This document shows positions 12,301 to 19,916 of a stretch of DNA of 64,000 bases, piece after piece. A program made the translations under genes and the position numbers. The DNA is from Vombatus ursinus. Its lineage: Eukaryota; Chordata; Mammalia; Diprotodontia; Vombatidae. Under the pieces are notes generated by a model. The model was given only the letters and a program-made list of their open reading frames with translations. It was not told the origin of the DNA and ran no database searches. Location: positions 6,804,577 to 6,868,576 of the forward strand of contig NW_020945064.1 in NCBI RefSeq assembly GCF_900497805.2, given 5' to 3'. The stretch's first letter is position 1. Each line of letters starts with the position of its first letter.

Positions 12301-15300
12301 TCAGAGGACCTAGACCCCAATACTGGCTCTCCTCATTCTGGTCTGTGGGATCTCGGACCTCAGTTTCTTCATCTGTTATACTAGCAGGCAGGCCTAGAGG
12401 TTCTCAGAAATCCCCTCTAAAATTGCTCCTAGGATCAGCACAGCGCTCTTTAGGTGCTAATTAAATATCTGTTGAATTAAAAAGTTAATGCTTCTGAATC
12501 TTTATCCCAGGACACACTTACTCCCCAATAGGCAGCTCCATCAGGGCTCTCTCCTGAGGTCAGGGCACTGCCATTTTATCACTATCAGGACTCTCCTTCC
12601 CTTTTAATACCACCAGCAAGATTTACCTCCAGTCCATCCTCAGGTTACTGAGACTTTGTTCTTATTTAACACAGGAATTAACAAGCAAAAAAAGAAAGAA
12701 AAGAAAAGAAAGAAAGAAAGATTCAATGCTCCCACCCTTATGGCTGTATAGTGAACAGGAAAATCAGCAGTAGTGAAAAGGTAGGTATTAATAACTGTCA
12801 TCTTAGAAGTCAGCTTGCCATCCATAAAAGAAACTTCAGTTCAAAGAAGAGCCTCATGGCAAGCCACCACATACTCACTTGCAGAAAGCATCTCCAGCGC
12901 GGATGATTAAGACTGGCAAACCTTCCTTGCACTTCATACATTTCTGTTCACAGCTTAAACAAAGAAAAGGAAAAAGAATACGTTTATGAAGGTGGCCTGA
13001 CTATGGTTAGAAGTAACCGTGTAGCAGTACCCTATCACTAAAAACCATTTTCTGCGAAGATATGATGAGACTCCAACTCAATCCTGCGGGTTCACAGGGT
13101 CATCGGTAGTGGCAAGGAGTGGAAAAAGCATCATCCCTGCAGGCAGGACACTTGGCTTTAACCCAGGCTTAGATGTTCACAGAGACAACGGCAACAGAAC
13201 TCGCCATTCCTCTGGGAAATGGGAAAAACCTGCCCCACCTATTTCTCACCGAGTTGAAGTAAAGCTTCCAAGTTGCCATAACTATGTTCTGAGGCTCCTT
13301 ACCATCTCACTATGTTGCTCTCCCTTTCAAGAGTACCTAGGATGGTGGGGTAGAAACACTAATGAGCTGTGTGACCCTGGCTAGGCTATATCCTCTCTGA
13401 GCCAATTTCCTCATCTCTAAAATGGAAATAATAAGATCAGAACCAAGAGAATATGCACAGTGACTACAGCACAGAAAAAAATCACTCAAGAAGTTAAAAT
13501 CTGAGTACTTAAAAAGCCAATGAAGGTCTCAAAGATCTGAAAGCATGCTTCAGCCACTGACTACCAGGCCCAAATCCTGTCTACATAGTCACTGAATTAG
13601 AAATGCTTGCATGAATTTTTTTTTTAAATCACAAAAGAGAACTCAATAGGAGTTGGGGGAATTAAAATGGCAAAGAAATAAAGACAGAAGCAGTAATAAA
13701 AATAGGGATACTAATATCTATCTGCCTTATAAAATATGTAGTAGAACATGAAGCAATGTTTATAATGGTCCATGAGATATAAAAGTGAGCTATTATTTCT
13801 TATTCTTATTAATTCAAGGGCAAGTGTGATTGACAAATTTCATTAAGGAAACATCCAAGGAGCCGGGCTATCAGGTCATTCTTCATCTTTGTCCAGTGTC
13901 TTATAAATAGCAGGCACCAGATAAATGTCTCTTGAATTGTTGTAGAAACCCAGAAAACTGGTACCTCTTAACAAGCCTAGAACACCAAAAGGCACAAAAC
14001 AGAAATATGTGCATAGGCTTGGCTGGGCACTGCAGGCCTCACTAGCCTACCAATCCAGTCCATGAGCTGAAGGTCACCTGACAGGAGCACAGGTGCAGTC
14101 CTGGGTGTCAGCATGGAGGAACACACACAGGCGGGGCGTGGGCTATGGCTGAGAATCTGTGCCAGGAAGGAAAGGCTCTTCAGGAGGGTCTAATCCATTG
14201 CCTTCATTTTACAGAAAGAAACATGCCCCACAAGGCCAAGAGTTCCTGTTGGTTCCTGTCCCTTCCCTATCAATTCAAGAGATAATTATTTCTTAAGCAG
14301 TCATAGAGCAGCGGAAAGAACTTTGGATTTGGAGTGAGAGGACCTCACTCTGCTCCCTAATACCTTTGTGAACCTGGGCAAATCACTTCCTTTCTGTAAG
14401 CCTCAGTTTCCTTATCTGCAAAATGAGGAGACTGGACTAGATTCAAAGCAATCCACTTGAACTAGATGTTCTGGAGAGCCTGGTGAAGCCCATGGACCCT
14501 TCTCAGAATAAGGTTTTTAAAACATAAAGCATAAAATAAAATACAGAGGATTAAAAAGGAAATCAATTATACTGGAAGAGTTATCAAAAGATTCACAAGT
14601 TCACAGATCCCCTGAAACCTACCCACAAGCCCCAGGTTAAGAACCCCTGGCCGAGATGATTTTTTAAGAGTTTGTCTTTTACCCTCTAATTTTTTAATTT
14701 CTAAAGGGGTCTGGAATCATCAAATGGAATGGGAATATGAGCTGGAATTCAAACCCAAGTCCTGACTCCAAGTACCCCCATCTTTCTACTTGACTGATAC
14801 CTTTATGACTTTGGCTGCAGGCATCTCCCATTCACAGTAACTTACGTTACGCAGCACTATTTGAGGTTTGAACACCAATAACCAGACTCCCAGCAAGAGG
14901 TTCAGAGGGCTCAGCTAGAAGGGACCTTACGAGTAAATCATTTTAAAGATGAGGAAACTGAGGCACAGGGAGAAGCAGTAACCTTTCCCAGGCACACATA
15001 CAGTAAATGGCAAAAGTCCAGGAGGTCAATCCCTGGTTCAGTCTCCCTCTGCCTCCAGATGCCAACCCTCATCATCTGGGTGCTTTTTACCTACAGCGAA
15101 GCCCTTGAGAGCACTGGGACTTCCCACTCACCAATCTCCATAATTCCCCAATGCTCATCCCACCATAACCAGGGGCAGAGGAGGTCCCATCTGAGCTCTC
15201 ATCATCACCCACTATTATCCAAGATCCTGAAGTCTGAACTGCCCTCTCCTAATTAGGGCCTCTCAGTTCCCCTTTCTCTGCCTCAGTCCTCCCAGTCCTC

Positions 15301-18300
15301 TTCTGTGGCCTCACCACCACCCCACCCAAATCTGCTCTCTGAGAGCGTTTTCATGTTCCTCTCTTCAGTCTTGACAGGAAGTGACCAGATCAAGTTTATA
15401 GTGATGTGGGGACACAGAATGCCCAAGGATTAAAAATCATATGAAGGGTTACTTTCCCAGCTCCGTAGCCCATCCTGTACCTTGAGATCCTGGAACTTGA
15501 GAACTTCTCGAGTTCTTTTCCCCTTATCTTGAAATGCCATACAACTTGTACCAAAAGAATTGCCTTTGGGGCACAATGTATAGAGCACTGGCCTTGGAGT
15601 CAGGAGGACCTGAGTTCAAATCCGGCCTCAGACACATAACACTTCCTAGCTGTGTGACTCTGGGCAAGTCACTTAACCCCAACTGCCTCACAAAAAAAAA
15701 AAAAAAAAAAAGAATTGCCTTTGTCTCCCTTACCCAGTGTTCCTTATCCTGCCCCTAATCTCCAACCCCCATAAGAAACCCTAAAAATACATCATCTTCT
15801 TACAGGCTGTACAGTTTTCTGTCTATATAAGCCCGAATCTTTTCCTATATCTGCGCCCTTTGTTTAGCACCTTGCTAACCTCAGTCCCTTGAAGGTTTCA
15901 TGCAATAAAGTTCCCAATGGCTACAGAGAAGGTCTAAGTGAATTCTTTCACACCTGAACCAGCTCTCCCAACTCTAAACCTCAACAACAGTGTCCTCTAC
16001 CTTGGAATCCCTTGGCCCAGACCCTAGGCTCCCCACCTTGGCAAACTCCACTCCTGGATTTCCATTCCCCAGGCCCTTTTTCTGCTATGCTTGGGTTGTT
16101 CAACACTTCTGGAGGGATAGGGGCTGGACCTGTGATTTCATCACAAGACAGTCCCTTCTCTGCTACCTGAGGTGAAGTGACTTGCCCAGGGTCACACACT
16201 GAGCTCTCTATCCACTTTACCAGCCTGCCTCACTCCACACTGCTGGAGAAAGTCATATAGTAGGGTGGACGGGCTCTCCTGCAAGTCTGCACTCTGCAGT
16301 GTCAACGTGGCCGTCACAGTCACAGATGCACTGGGGATCCTCTCGTGCCTCCCCGATGGCTGCCCCCCTCCATCACCCTGCCTTCCGGCACAGCACCGTG
16401 CTCCGTGTGCTCTGCTGGAGGCTCCCCTTGCTCTCCCCATCGCTTGGCTACGCGATCCCCCAAACTGTTCTCCCCTCCGAGCGTCATGGCCAAGCTCATA
16501 GCAGACATTTAGACTTTCTGTCTCTACTTCCTCAACTGCTGTTTACTTCCCAATGCCGTGCAATCTGGCTTCTCATTGCATTACTCTACTGCTCCTTCCA
16601 AGTTTATCCATTAATTAACTGCTAAATCCCATGTCCTTTCCTCAGTTCTCATCTACTTGGCCTCTGGGGCTTTTGACACTCCAAACTCAGTATCTTCCTG
16701 GACAAAATAAGCCTCCTTTGGGGTCAGGGGCACCACAGACTTTCTCTTCCTATGGTCTGGCTCCTCAGATCTCCTGGGATGAATCTTCATTTGCCTTCCA
16801 CCCCACTCTGGGAAGGTGGCCCTGAAAGCTCTACTCTGGTCCTTTCCTTTATGCTTTCTATGCACTATCCCTTGGCAAATCCAAAGAGGTTGCCCTAATC
16901 TCTGTCAAACACTAGCCCCATGTAAAATGAAATAAAAAAGCATTTATTAAGTGCTCGTATAAATAGAAAATTGAGACAGTCCGTGCTCTGACAGAGCTCA
17001 AATTCTAGCTGCAGGAGACAAAATGGATCTACTGCAGAGTTCAGCTCTACGGAATATATGGCAAGGCCTAAGGGTGCTTGGTATGCAACAGAATGCCTGT
17101 TTTGTGGAAGGCTTATCAGGAGGGCTGGTAGAGCCAGCAGACACTTAAGGAAGGCCTGCTGGTTTTCCATCTTACTAGAAGAACCTCATTTGCGGTTCCC
17201 TGTTCACTGAAGTGATGGGAAGAGATGAGCTTGCTGCCTCCTAGTCAGGGCCCTGAGAGCGTGAGGATCTCAGCAAGAGTAAGGCCGAGGCAATGGGGCC
17301 TGGGCAGCCCTGCTCTCTGGCACTCAGGGGCCATTAACAGTATAGAATTAATAGATTTAGATATACCACTATCTCCATCTGGATGTCCTACTTACATCTC
17401 AAAGTCAACTTATACACAGTAAAATTCATTATCTTCACTACCAAGCTCACCTCTCCTCCAATGTCCATATTTCTGTGGAGGCACCATGGTCCTCCAAGCG
17501 TTCAGTGGTCAAGTCTTATCAATTCTATCTGCACAATATTTCTCCTCTTCTGCCCAACTCTACCCTTGCATTAAACTCCCCCCACCCCCCTTCTCCATCT
17601 CTCAGAATTCTTAGCTTCCGAGGTTCAGCACAAGCACCACCCTTAACAAGGGGCCTTTCTGCATACCTACAGCAGCACCCCAAACAGTGGTTTATTATAA
17701 AACATTCTGCATTCCTATGCAAGTGCAAATGGTCTATCCAGACTACATAATAAGGAAGTCCTCAGTCTGCTTTAGTCTTGGGATACATAGGTTTTAGAAT
17801 CAAAGTCAATCACAAAGCAAGGTACTAGAAGGATAGTTGATAGTTTCTAGGATTTCCAGGTCTTTCCTTCCACCCCACCCCTAGTTGTAAGTACTCTTAA
17901 TTGCAGGCATATCCTGGAGATACTTCAGAAGTGGTTCCAAATCACCACAATAAAGAGAAAATCTGCAAGAAAGGGAGTCATTTTTTTTGGTTTAATAGCG
18001 CAGATAAACGTTACGTTTACACAATACTGTAGTCAATTAAGTGGACCTTACTATTAAGTTTAAAAACCCAATCTACATACCTTAATTTAAAAATACTTTA
18101 TAGCTAAAAAATGCATCATCTAAGCCTTCAGCAAGTCTTAATCTCTTCGCTGGTAGGTCTTGTCTCAATGTAGCCACGGTGGTGGCTGCAGGAGGTAGAA
18201 TTGGGGTGGCAGTGGAAATTTTTTAAAATAGGATGACAAAGACCTCTGCCACACTGGCTGATTTTTTCCTTTCACCTGAACACTTAGAAGTCGTTGTAGG

Positions 18301-19809
18301 GTTGTTTATTGGCCTAATTTCAATACTATTGTATCTCGGAATAGGGAGACCCAAGAAGTGGAGAAAGGGGGGGGGAGGGGATCCTGCTGGTTGGTGGAGC
18401 AATCAGAACACACACATTTTATTAGGTTTGTGCATGTGGCACCCCAAAACCATTACAATTGTAAGATCAAAGCTCACTGATCACAGATCACCATAACAGA
18501 CATAACAATAATGAAAAAGTTTGACATACTGTGAGAATTACTAAAATGTGACACAGATATGTGAGTACATGCTGTTGTTGGAAAAATGGTGCCACAGACT
18601 TGCACTATGCAAGGTTGCTACAAACCTTTGATTTGTAAAAAAAAGTCTCAATGAAGTGAGATATGCTATTTTATATATTTTTATATATTTATGTATATTT
18701 TATATGCCCCCTATTTTACTTATCACATGACCTCAGTGGCATCCCACATATCCCATCCAGGAATCTCTGAGGACAGGGTCTGTAGGTGCTCAATCACACT
18801 GAATAGGCTCAATGTTGCCTTCTACCCAGGGAGTTTCCTGTTTTTACTTTCTCATGGATTAATCATCACTGTAGCAACTTCTAAAATGGAAGGAGTAAGA
18901 GTTCAGAGATGGCGAGGCATCCTAGAGATCCACTGGGACCCTCTGAAAGGGAAAGGGACTTGTTAATACAAATAGCTTTAAAAAAACTCTTTTTAAAAGT
19001 GTTTGCATTTAGAGAGACCTCTTAACTAAGAAGCTGCAATCCCTCAAGCAACTCTTCCTCCAATGCCTCCAATTAAATTAGTGGGAAAACACTGACAGGA
19101 ACCCATCTCTTCTCTAGCTCAGTTCTCTCTCCAATAGCCTATGCTATTTATTACCATTTTATTATTTATTACTTTTCACGTGAAAGATTGTGAGTTAGAA
19201 GGGAAGTAGCCCACCCAGACCTGGCCCTGGGGGAAAAAGAACCCCAGAGAAGGCAGAGAATCGAAATGACTTTTCTCAAGTTCTGCAGGTACATTCAAAC
19301 CCATTTCTTTCTCTCTCACAATGGAAAGGGCCCTGGGTTTGGAGTCAGAAGCAGTAAAGCTGGTTCTGGGTAGAGCGGAAAGACTCGGCGGTGTGGTCCC
19401 AAGACCTGGGATCAAATTCTGCCCACTCGTGTGACTGACCAGTCACTCGCCCTCCCCGGTGCCGTTTCCCCCTTCAGGGCTGTGTTTTGCCTCTTTCTGC
19501 ATCCCCAGCGCTCAGCACCACGCTTGGCATACAGCAGGCGCTTAATAAATACTTCCAGCTTGTAAGAGGGGGGTGGGCTGGGGAGAGGGGCTGGGCAGGA
19601 CGCCCCCGAGGTCCCTCACGCTGAAGGGGCGGGGTCGGTCCCAGGGACCATCCTTCCTCTCCCCCGGCCCCTCCCCGCCCAGCCTCAGGGGCTCAGCCTG
19701 GGCGGGGAGCTCTCCACCCGCGTCCGGCCCCGTCTTACCCCCGCCAGGACAGCTTCGGCTGGAGTTCCGCCGGCCCGGGCCCCCCGTAGTCCTCGCCCAC
19801 CTGACACAT
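254..19809 (-). CDS. CTU2: CTU2, cytoplasmic tRNA 2-thiolation protein 2 (partial gene, coding exons 1-10)
   Basis: CTU2 pairs with CTU1 in the cytosol to put sulfur on wobble uridine 34 of tRNA-Lys, -Glu and -Gln, using the URM1 sulfur relay (family knowledge). Ten exons join in frame: 19739-19809, 12879-12953, 7099-7177, 6564-6623, 5249-5309, 4248-4357, 3549-3871, 3311-3446, 1359-1490 and 254-345. Together they give 1139 nt, about 379 residues. All junctions are GT/AG and phases match. The N-terminus MCQVGEDYG, two CxxC pairs (CMKC, CKDC), the degenerate PP-loop SGGPSSSS near residues 81-88, and the block GDSCTRLAIKLMTNLALGRG match mammalian CTU2. The remaining ~130 C-terminal residues must lie left of position 1. 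It is transcribed divergently from RNF166. Oddity: a seven-glutamine run in exon 7. Identity is very secure. Confidence 0.97.
346..748. repeat. GC-rich minisatellite with 45- and 39-bp units next to CTU2 exon 10
   Basis: The word GGCAAGCACA recurs at 352, 399, 444, 489, 528, 573, 612, 657 and 702. Unit spacings after the first are 45, 45, 39, 45, 39, 45 and 45 bp. The 39-bp form lacks one GGGGCC-like hexamer. Units differ by only a few bases. Every unit length is a multiple of three, so several frames stay open through the array on both strands; this explains the long open frames here and is not a gene. The array begins at the exon 10 splice acceptor. Confidence 0.93.
1019..1095. repeat. Imperfect TG/CA microsatellite
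   Basis: Alternating purine-pyrimidine TGTG with scattered TA, CG and CA steps in CTU2 intron 9. It can form Z-DNA in principle. No function is inferred. Confidence 0.85.
1359..1490 (-). CDS. CTU2: CTU2 coding exon 9
   Basis: It encodes GFSDDRHGDVVMLRPMRDYT, LKEIAFYNRMFGVPSVFTPA and IDTK, matching human GFSDERHGDVVVVRPMRDHT and on. There are 44 codons in phase 0. Acceptor is TGCCTGCAG, donor GTAGGG. Confidence 0.96.
2258..2420 (-). repeat. MIR/Ther-type SINE, minus orientation
   Basis: The stretch runs TAGCTAACATTTATATAGCG, then GTGCCAGGCACTG, TCTCATTGGATCCTCACAA and CCATTTTACAGGTGAGGAAA. This is the reverse complement of an L2-tailed tRNA CORE-SINE. The tRNA-derived head is lost. It is an old copy in CTU2 intron 8. 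Confidence 0.75.
2466..2590. repeat. DNA-transposon-like fragment with GGGGTCCATGAAC end
   Basis: It begins GGGGCTCTTAACCTGGGGTCC followed by an A/T-rich body. The same ends and body occur in reverse orientation at 14480-14652. I infer a short non-autonomous element, possibly hAT-like, but the family is not certain. Confidence 0.45.
2943..3027. repeat. G-rich purine tract in CTU2 intron 8
   Basis: Runs of three to nine G separated by A or T cover about 85 bp, with more than ten G-tracts. On the CTU2 coding strand this is a C/T-rich stretch. It fits G-quadruplex or triplex formation by motif. Confidence 0.85.
3311..3446 (-). CDS. CTU2: CTU2 coding exon 8
   Basis: The exon encodes AHLILHVARVQGYSKVMLGD, SCTRLAIKLMTNLALGRGAF and LAWDT. 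This is the most conserved block of CTU2 and nearly identical to human. Acceptor is TTTTGTAG, donor GTAAGC. Confidence 0.96.
3549..3871 (-). CDS. CTU2: CTU2 coding exon 7 (contains polyglutamine run)
   Basis: This is the largest exon seen, with 107 codons plus two bases. It begins VFNLPTSVLQ and ends TAREELLQTLR, the latter matching human TAKEELLQTLR. The central part is acidic and variable in the family. It carries seven consecutive CAG codons (Gln 184-190) at 3758-3778, where human has only three glutamines. Acceptor is CCCTGCAG and donor GTGAGC. Confidence 0.95.
3758..3778 (-). repeat. CTU2: Pure (CAG)7 run coding polyglutamine in CTU2
   Basis: Seven uninterrupted CAG codons on the coding strand (CTG on plus), flanked by ATC upstream and AGA GTG downstream. 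It lies in the variable part of exon 7. Pure trinucleotide runs of this kind are prone to length change. Confidence 0.97.
4248..4357 (-). CDS. CTU2: CTU2 coding exon 6
   Basis: It encodes EGVVCGQSPEERAKTVTEMK and LILQTVGFPYHIVSLEE, matching human EGAACGQSLEERSKTLAEVK and following residues. Acceptor is CCTAG after a pyrimidine tract, donor GTAGGA. This is part of the PP-loop domain. Confidence 0.95.
4885..5070 (-). repeat. MIR-type SINE relic, minus orientation
   Basis: Degraded match to the reverse MIR body: TAATACTGCCTCTCATCTGCACAG region, then a CCAGAGAAGAAATGGAATC stretch and GAAGTCATCTGCCCAAAGCC. It is an old copy in the CTU2 intron between exons 5 and 6. Confidence 0.5.
5249..5309 (-). 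CDS. CTU2: CTU2 coding exon 5
   Basis: The exon encodes GLSRESAKRLRFVPGIVYID plus one base of the next Glu codon. It matches human GLSQDSAKRLRFVAGVIFVD. A long T tract then AG forms the acceptor; the donor is GTATGT. Confidence 0.94.
5320..6560. other. CTU2 intron 4, no recognisable feature
   Basis: Between CTU2 exons 4 and 5. There is an A/T-rich stretch with repeated AAAAGATTAG words at about 5940-5980. No exon, young repeat or clear motif cluster is seen. Confidence 0.5.
6564..6623 (-). CDS. CTU2: CTU2 coding exon 4 (PP-loop)
   Basis: Sixty bases encode VLLAWSGGPSSSSMIWQVQE. SGGPSSSS is the nucleotide-binding P-loop of the PP-loop ATPase fold. In CTU2 it lacks the SGGKDS form of the catalytic partner CTU1, so this subunit is thought to be structural or regulatory. 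Splice sites are TTTTTCAG and GTATTT. Confidence 0.95.
7099..7177 (-). CDS. CTU2: CTU2 coding exon 3
   Basis: The exon encodes DCFKAYYIHKFRAMLGKNRL then IFPGEK, completing the second CxxC (CKDC) and leading into the PP-loop domain. It is nearly identical to the human protein here. The acceptor is TTTTCTAG and the donor GTACTT. The length of 79 nt keeps phase. Confidence 0.95.
7495..7792 (+). mobile_element. L2-type LINE 3' end
   Basis: The sequence runs through CCCAATGGCTTCCCAGC, then CTGTGAGCTCCTTGAGGTCA, GGGACTGTC and GCAGTGCCTGGCACTGACAA to TTTATTGAACGA. This is the usual order of the L2 ORF end and 3' tail. It is an ancient 5'-truncated copy in CTU2 intron 2. Confidence 0.75.
8078..8900 (+). 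mobile_element. Old L1 LINE, ORF2 3' portion
   Basis: Diverged L1 sequence is recognised by the order of landmarks near the ORF2 end: a TCAAAAAGACATACGAG opening, a heat-stable GGCAAAATGATAAAAGATG region, CCCACATGTACCAAAATATT and CATAGCAGCAAATTTAGTGG. Many substitutions and indels leave no long open frame. It is 5'-truncated and old. Confidence 0.7.
9040..9175 (+). repeat. MIR/Ther-type SINE relic
   Basis: The core and 3' part are visible: CACTAATCTCTCTGAGCTGT, ATCATCTGTAAAATGCGGAT, then GTTGTCATACAGAAAGCACC. The tRNA head is lost. Old. Confidence 0.6.
9287..9299 (+). promoter_or_regulatory. CTCF-like core motif
   Basis: CCACCAGGGGGCC matches the CTCF core CCACNAGGGGGC(A/G). It sits in CTU2 intron 2 in non-repetitive sequence. 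Assigned by motif only. Confidence 0.5.
9795..9852. promoter_or_regulatory. Cluster of TTAATGATTA / TTAATTATTAAT homeodomain-type motifs
   Basis: Repeated TAAT cores occur in opposed orientation within 60 bp: TTTAATTAATGATTA, then CTTAATGATTAATTATTAAT. The arrangement resembles HNF1/POU/LHX-type sites. Low-complexity A/T drift is an alternative. Confidence 0.3.
10433..10860 (-). mobile_element. Solo LTR fossil of an endogenous retrovirus (minus orientation)
   Basis: On the minus strand a TATA box (TATATAAG at 10636-10643) is followed about 130 bp on by AATAAA (10502-10507), and the element ends in TCCCAACA at 10433. This is the U3-R-U5 order of an LTR. The right boundary is uncertain. No internal gag/pol/env is next to it, so it is a solo LTR, probably of gamma/ERV1 type, old and broken. 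Confidence 0.55.
11265..12115 (+). mobile_element. Old L1 LINE, ORF2 3' portion and 3' UTR
   Basis: Landmarks in order are GTTCCAAATCACTAATAATA, AGAAATGCAAATGAAAACCA, a CATGTACCCTACAGGG region, GGTACAAAAATATAGCAAAT, CTGAACAAACTGTGGCAGAT, GAAAGACTTGTATAAACAGA and GATGCAGAATGAAATAAACA. All are typical of the marsupial L1 ORF2 end. It is well diverged and 5'-truncated, ending near a CA microsatellite. Confidence 0.75.
12122..12155. repeat. (CA)n microsatellite
   Basis: About 16 CA units with one TA step, directly after the L1 3' end at 12115. Confidence 0.95.
12285..12480 (+). repeat. MIR/Ther-type SINE
   Basis: GCTAGATTTAGAATCAGAGG is followed by a CTCAGTTTCTTCATCTGTTA core and a tail with TTAGGTGCTAATTAAATATC. 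It is an old CORE-SINE copy in CTU2 intron 1-2 territory. Confidence 0.65.
12688..12721. repeat. GAAA/AAAG microsatellite
   Basis: Short imperfect AAAG/AAAGA tract, about 160 bp from CTU2 exon 2. Confidence 0.9.
12879..12953 (-). CDS. CTU2: CTU2 coding exon 2 (first CxxC pair)
   Basis: It translates as CEQKCMKCKEGLPVLIIRAG followed by DAFC. It carries the CMKC motif and the first Cys of the second pair, thought to bind metal in this family. The 5-6 residues after the variable N-terminus align with human EQKCVKCKEAQPVVVIRAGD. The acceptor ends TTTAAG and the donor is GTGAGT. Intron 1 before it is 6.8 kb and repeat-rich. Confidence 0.95.
13340..13438 (+). repeat. MIR-type SINE fragment
   Basis: GAGCTGTGTGACCCTGGCTA then a CAATTTCCTCATCTCTAAAA core and TGGAAATAATAAGATCAG. 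This is the central CORE part of a MIR/Ther SINE. Confidence 0.6.
14300..14458 (+). repeat. MIR/Ther-type SINE
   Basis: Order: AGAGCAGCGGAAAGAACTTT, GGATTTGGAGTGAGAGGACC, GTGAACCTGGGCAAATCACT, CTCAGTTTCCTTATCTGCAA, AATGAGGAGACTGGACTAGA. Most of the element is present. Confidence 0.75.
14480..14652. repeat. DNA-transposon-like element, partner of the copy at 2466
   Basis: It begins GCCTGGTGAAGCCCATGGAC and ends CCCCAGGTTAAGAACCCCTGG, with an A/T-rich centre. The end is the reverse complement of the start of the 2466-2590 copy. The paired ends suggest a short non-autonomous element; family not certain. Confidence 0.5.
15405..15989 (+). mobile_element. Solo LTR fossil of an endogenous retrovirus, interrupted by a SINE
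   Basis: The element starts TGTGGGGACA and ends in CTCAACAACA, with a TATA box (TATATAA, 15834-15840) and AATAAA (15904-15909) 70 bp apart, then a pyrimidine-rich U5. Flanks GTGA and GTGT could be a worn 4-bp duplication, as in ERV1-type insertions. Removing the SINE leaves about 430 bp, a normal LTR length. No internal retroviral genes are adjacent. It is a solo fossil older than the SINE inside it. Confidence 0.65.
15553..15723 (+). mobile_element. Young WSINE/MAR1-type tRNA-SINE with target-site duplication
   Basis: SINE body 15569-15707 carries a tRNA-derived head (TAGAGCACTGGCCTTGGAGT, GAGTTCAAATCCGGCCTCAG), GTGTGACTCTGGGCAAGTCA and a pure A tail of about 20. It is flanked by AAAAGAATTGCCTTTG at both sides (15553-15568 and about 15708-15723). 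The near-perfect duplication and pure A tail mark a recent LINE-1-type insertion, here within an LTR fossil. The 5' end is slightly shortened. Confidence 0.93.
16165..16235 (-). repeat. MAR1/WSINE fragment, minus
   Basis: GAAGTGACTTGCCCAGGGTC, ACACACTGAGCTCTCTATCC and ACTTTACCAGCCTGCC form the reverse complement of the SINE head and middle, with a short internal loss. Confidence 0.6.
16620..16915 (+). mobile_element. L2-clade LINE, ORF2 fragment
   Basis: The translation contains GAFDTPNSVSS in the place of the L2 reverse-transcriptase motif AFDTVDH. Downstream pieces also follow L2 ORF2 order, and the same element continues at 17340-17720. It is old and broken by frameshifts. Confidence 0.6.
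16920..17168 (-). mobile_element. L2-type 3' end, minus, lying between two plus-strand L2 pieces
   Basis: It starts AAGCATTTATTAAGTGCTCG and has ACAGAGCTCAAATTCTAGCT and AGGCTTATCAGGAGGGCTGG. This is the reverse complement of an L2 tail and adjoining ORF end. Its position inside the plus-strand L2 suggests a nested insertion. Confidence 0.55.
17340..17722 (+). mobile_element. L2-clade LINE, ORF2 continuation
   Basis: The stretch around AAAATTCATTATCTTCACTA, CCAAGCTCACCTCTCCTCCA and TTTCTGTGGAGGCACCATGG is the known L2 ORF2 region before the thumb domain (IIFxxKxTPPPMxxxLWRH in translation). It is ancient and frameshifted. Confidence 0.65.
17904..18672 (+). mobile_element. Tigger1-like DNA transposon, internally deleted (non-autonomous)
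   Basis: It starts CAGGCATATCCTGGAGATAC, close to the Tigger1 terminal repeat. It then follows the Tigger1 consensus (ACAATACTGTAGTCAATTAA, CATACCTTAATTTAAAAATA, GCTAAAAAATGCATCATCTA). After CCTTTCACCTGAACACTTAG it jumps to the other end (TTTATTGGCCTAATTTCAAT, TCACTGATCACAGATCACCA, GGAAAAATGGTGCCACAGAC) and ends near AGTGAGATATGCTAT. Most of the pogo-type transposase gene is missing. The full element is about 2.4 kb, so some 1.6 kb is deleted. It lies in CTU2 intron 1. Confidence 0.9.
19320..19440 (+). repeat. MIR-type SINE relic near the promoter
   Basis: GGGCCCTGGGTTTGGAGTCA, GATCAAATTCTGCCCACTCG and TGTGACTGACCAGTCACTCG follow MIR head-to-middle order. The tail area at 19480-19555 (CTTGGCATACAGCAGGCGCT, TAATAAATAC) is an L2/MIR-type tail. 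Confidence 0.5.
19739..19809 (-). CDS. CTU2: CTU2 coding exon 1 (start codon)
   Basis: The exon encodes MCQVGEDYGGPGPAELQPKL and three more residues. The ATG at 19809 has G at -3, and the opening MCQVGEDYG is the family N-terminus, which fixes the start. The exon ends two bases into a Gly codon before donor GTAAGA. It lies in the CpG island, 276 bp from the RNF166 ATG. Confidence 0.95.
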
Positions 19810-19877
19810 GGCACCGCCGGGCCCAAAGGCTCGGGAGGCTCCCGGCAGCCGGCTCGCGGACGGGCGGCGCGCGCCGA

Positions 19878-19885
19878 TGACGTCA
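19878..19885. promoter_or_regulatory. Perfect CRE palindrome TGACGTCA
   Basis: The full 8-bp CREB/ATF site lies 69 bp upstream of the CTU2 ATG and about 200 bp upstream of the RNF166 ATG. Being palindromic, it can serve both directions. Confidence 0.8.
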
Positions 19886-19908
19886 CCGCGGAGACGGTCG
19901 CGGGGTGA

Positions 19909-19916
19909 TGACGTGA
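19909..19916 (+). promoter_or_regulatory. CRE-like site TGACGTGA
   Basis: One-mismatch CRE with an intact TGACG half site, 31 bp (about three helical turns) from the perfect CRE at 19878. A TGACTTA AP-1-like word follows at about 19937. Confidence 0.6.

Noticed and set aside
15534-15758. Open frame ending in a lysine run
   Set aside because: It is a SINE read through its A tail.
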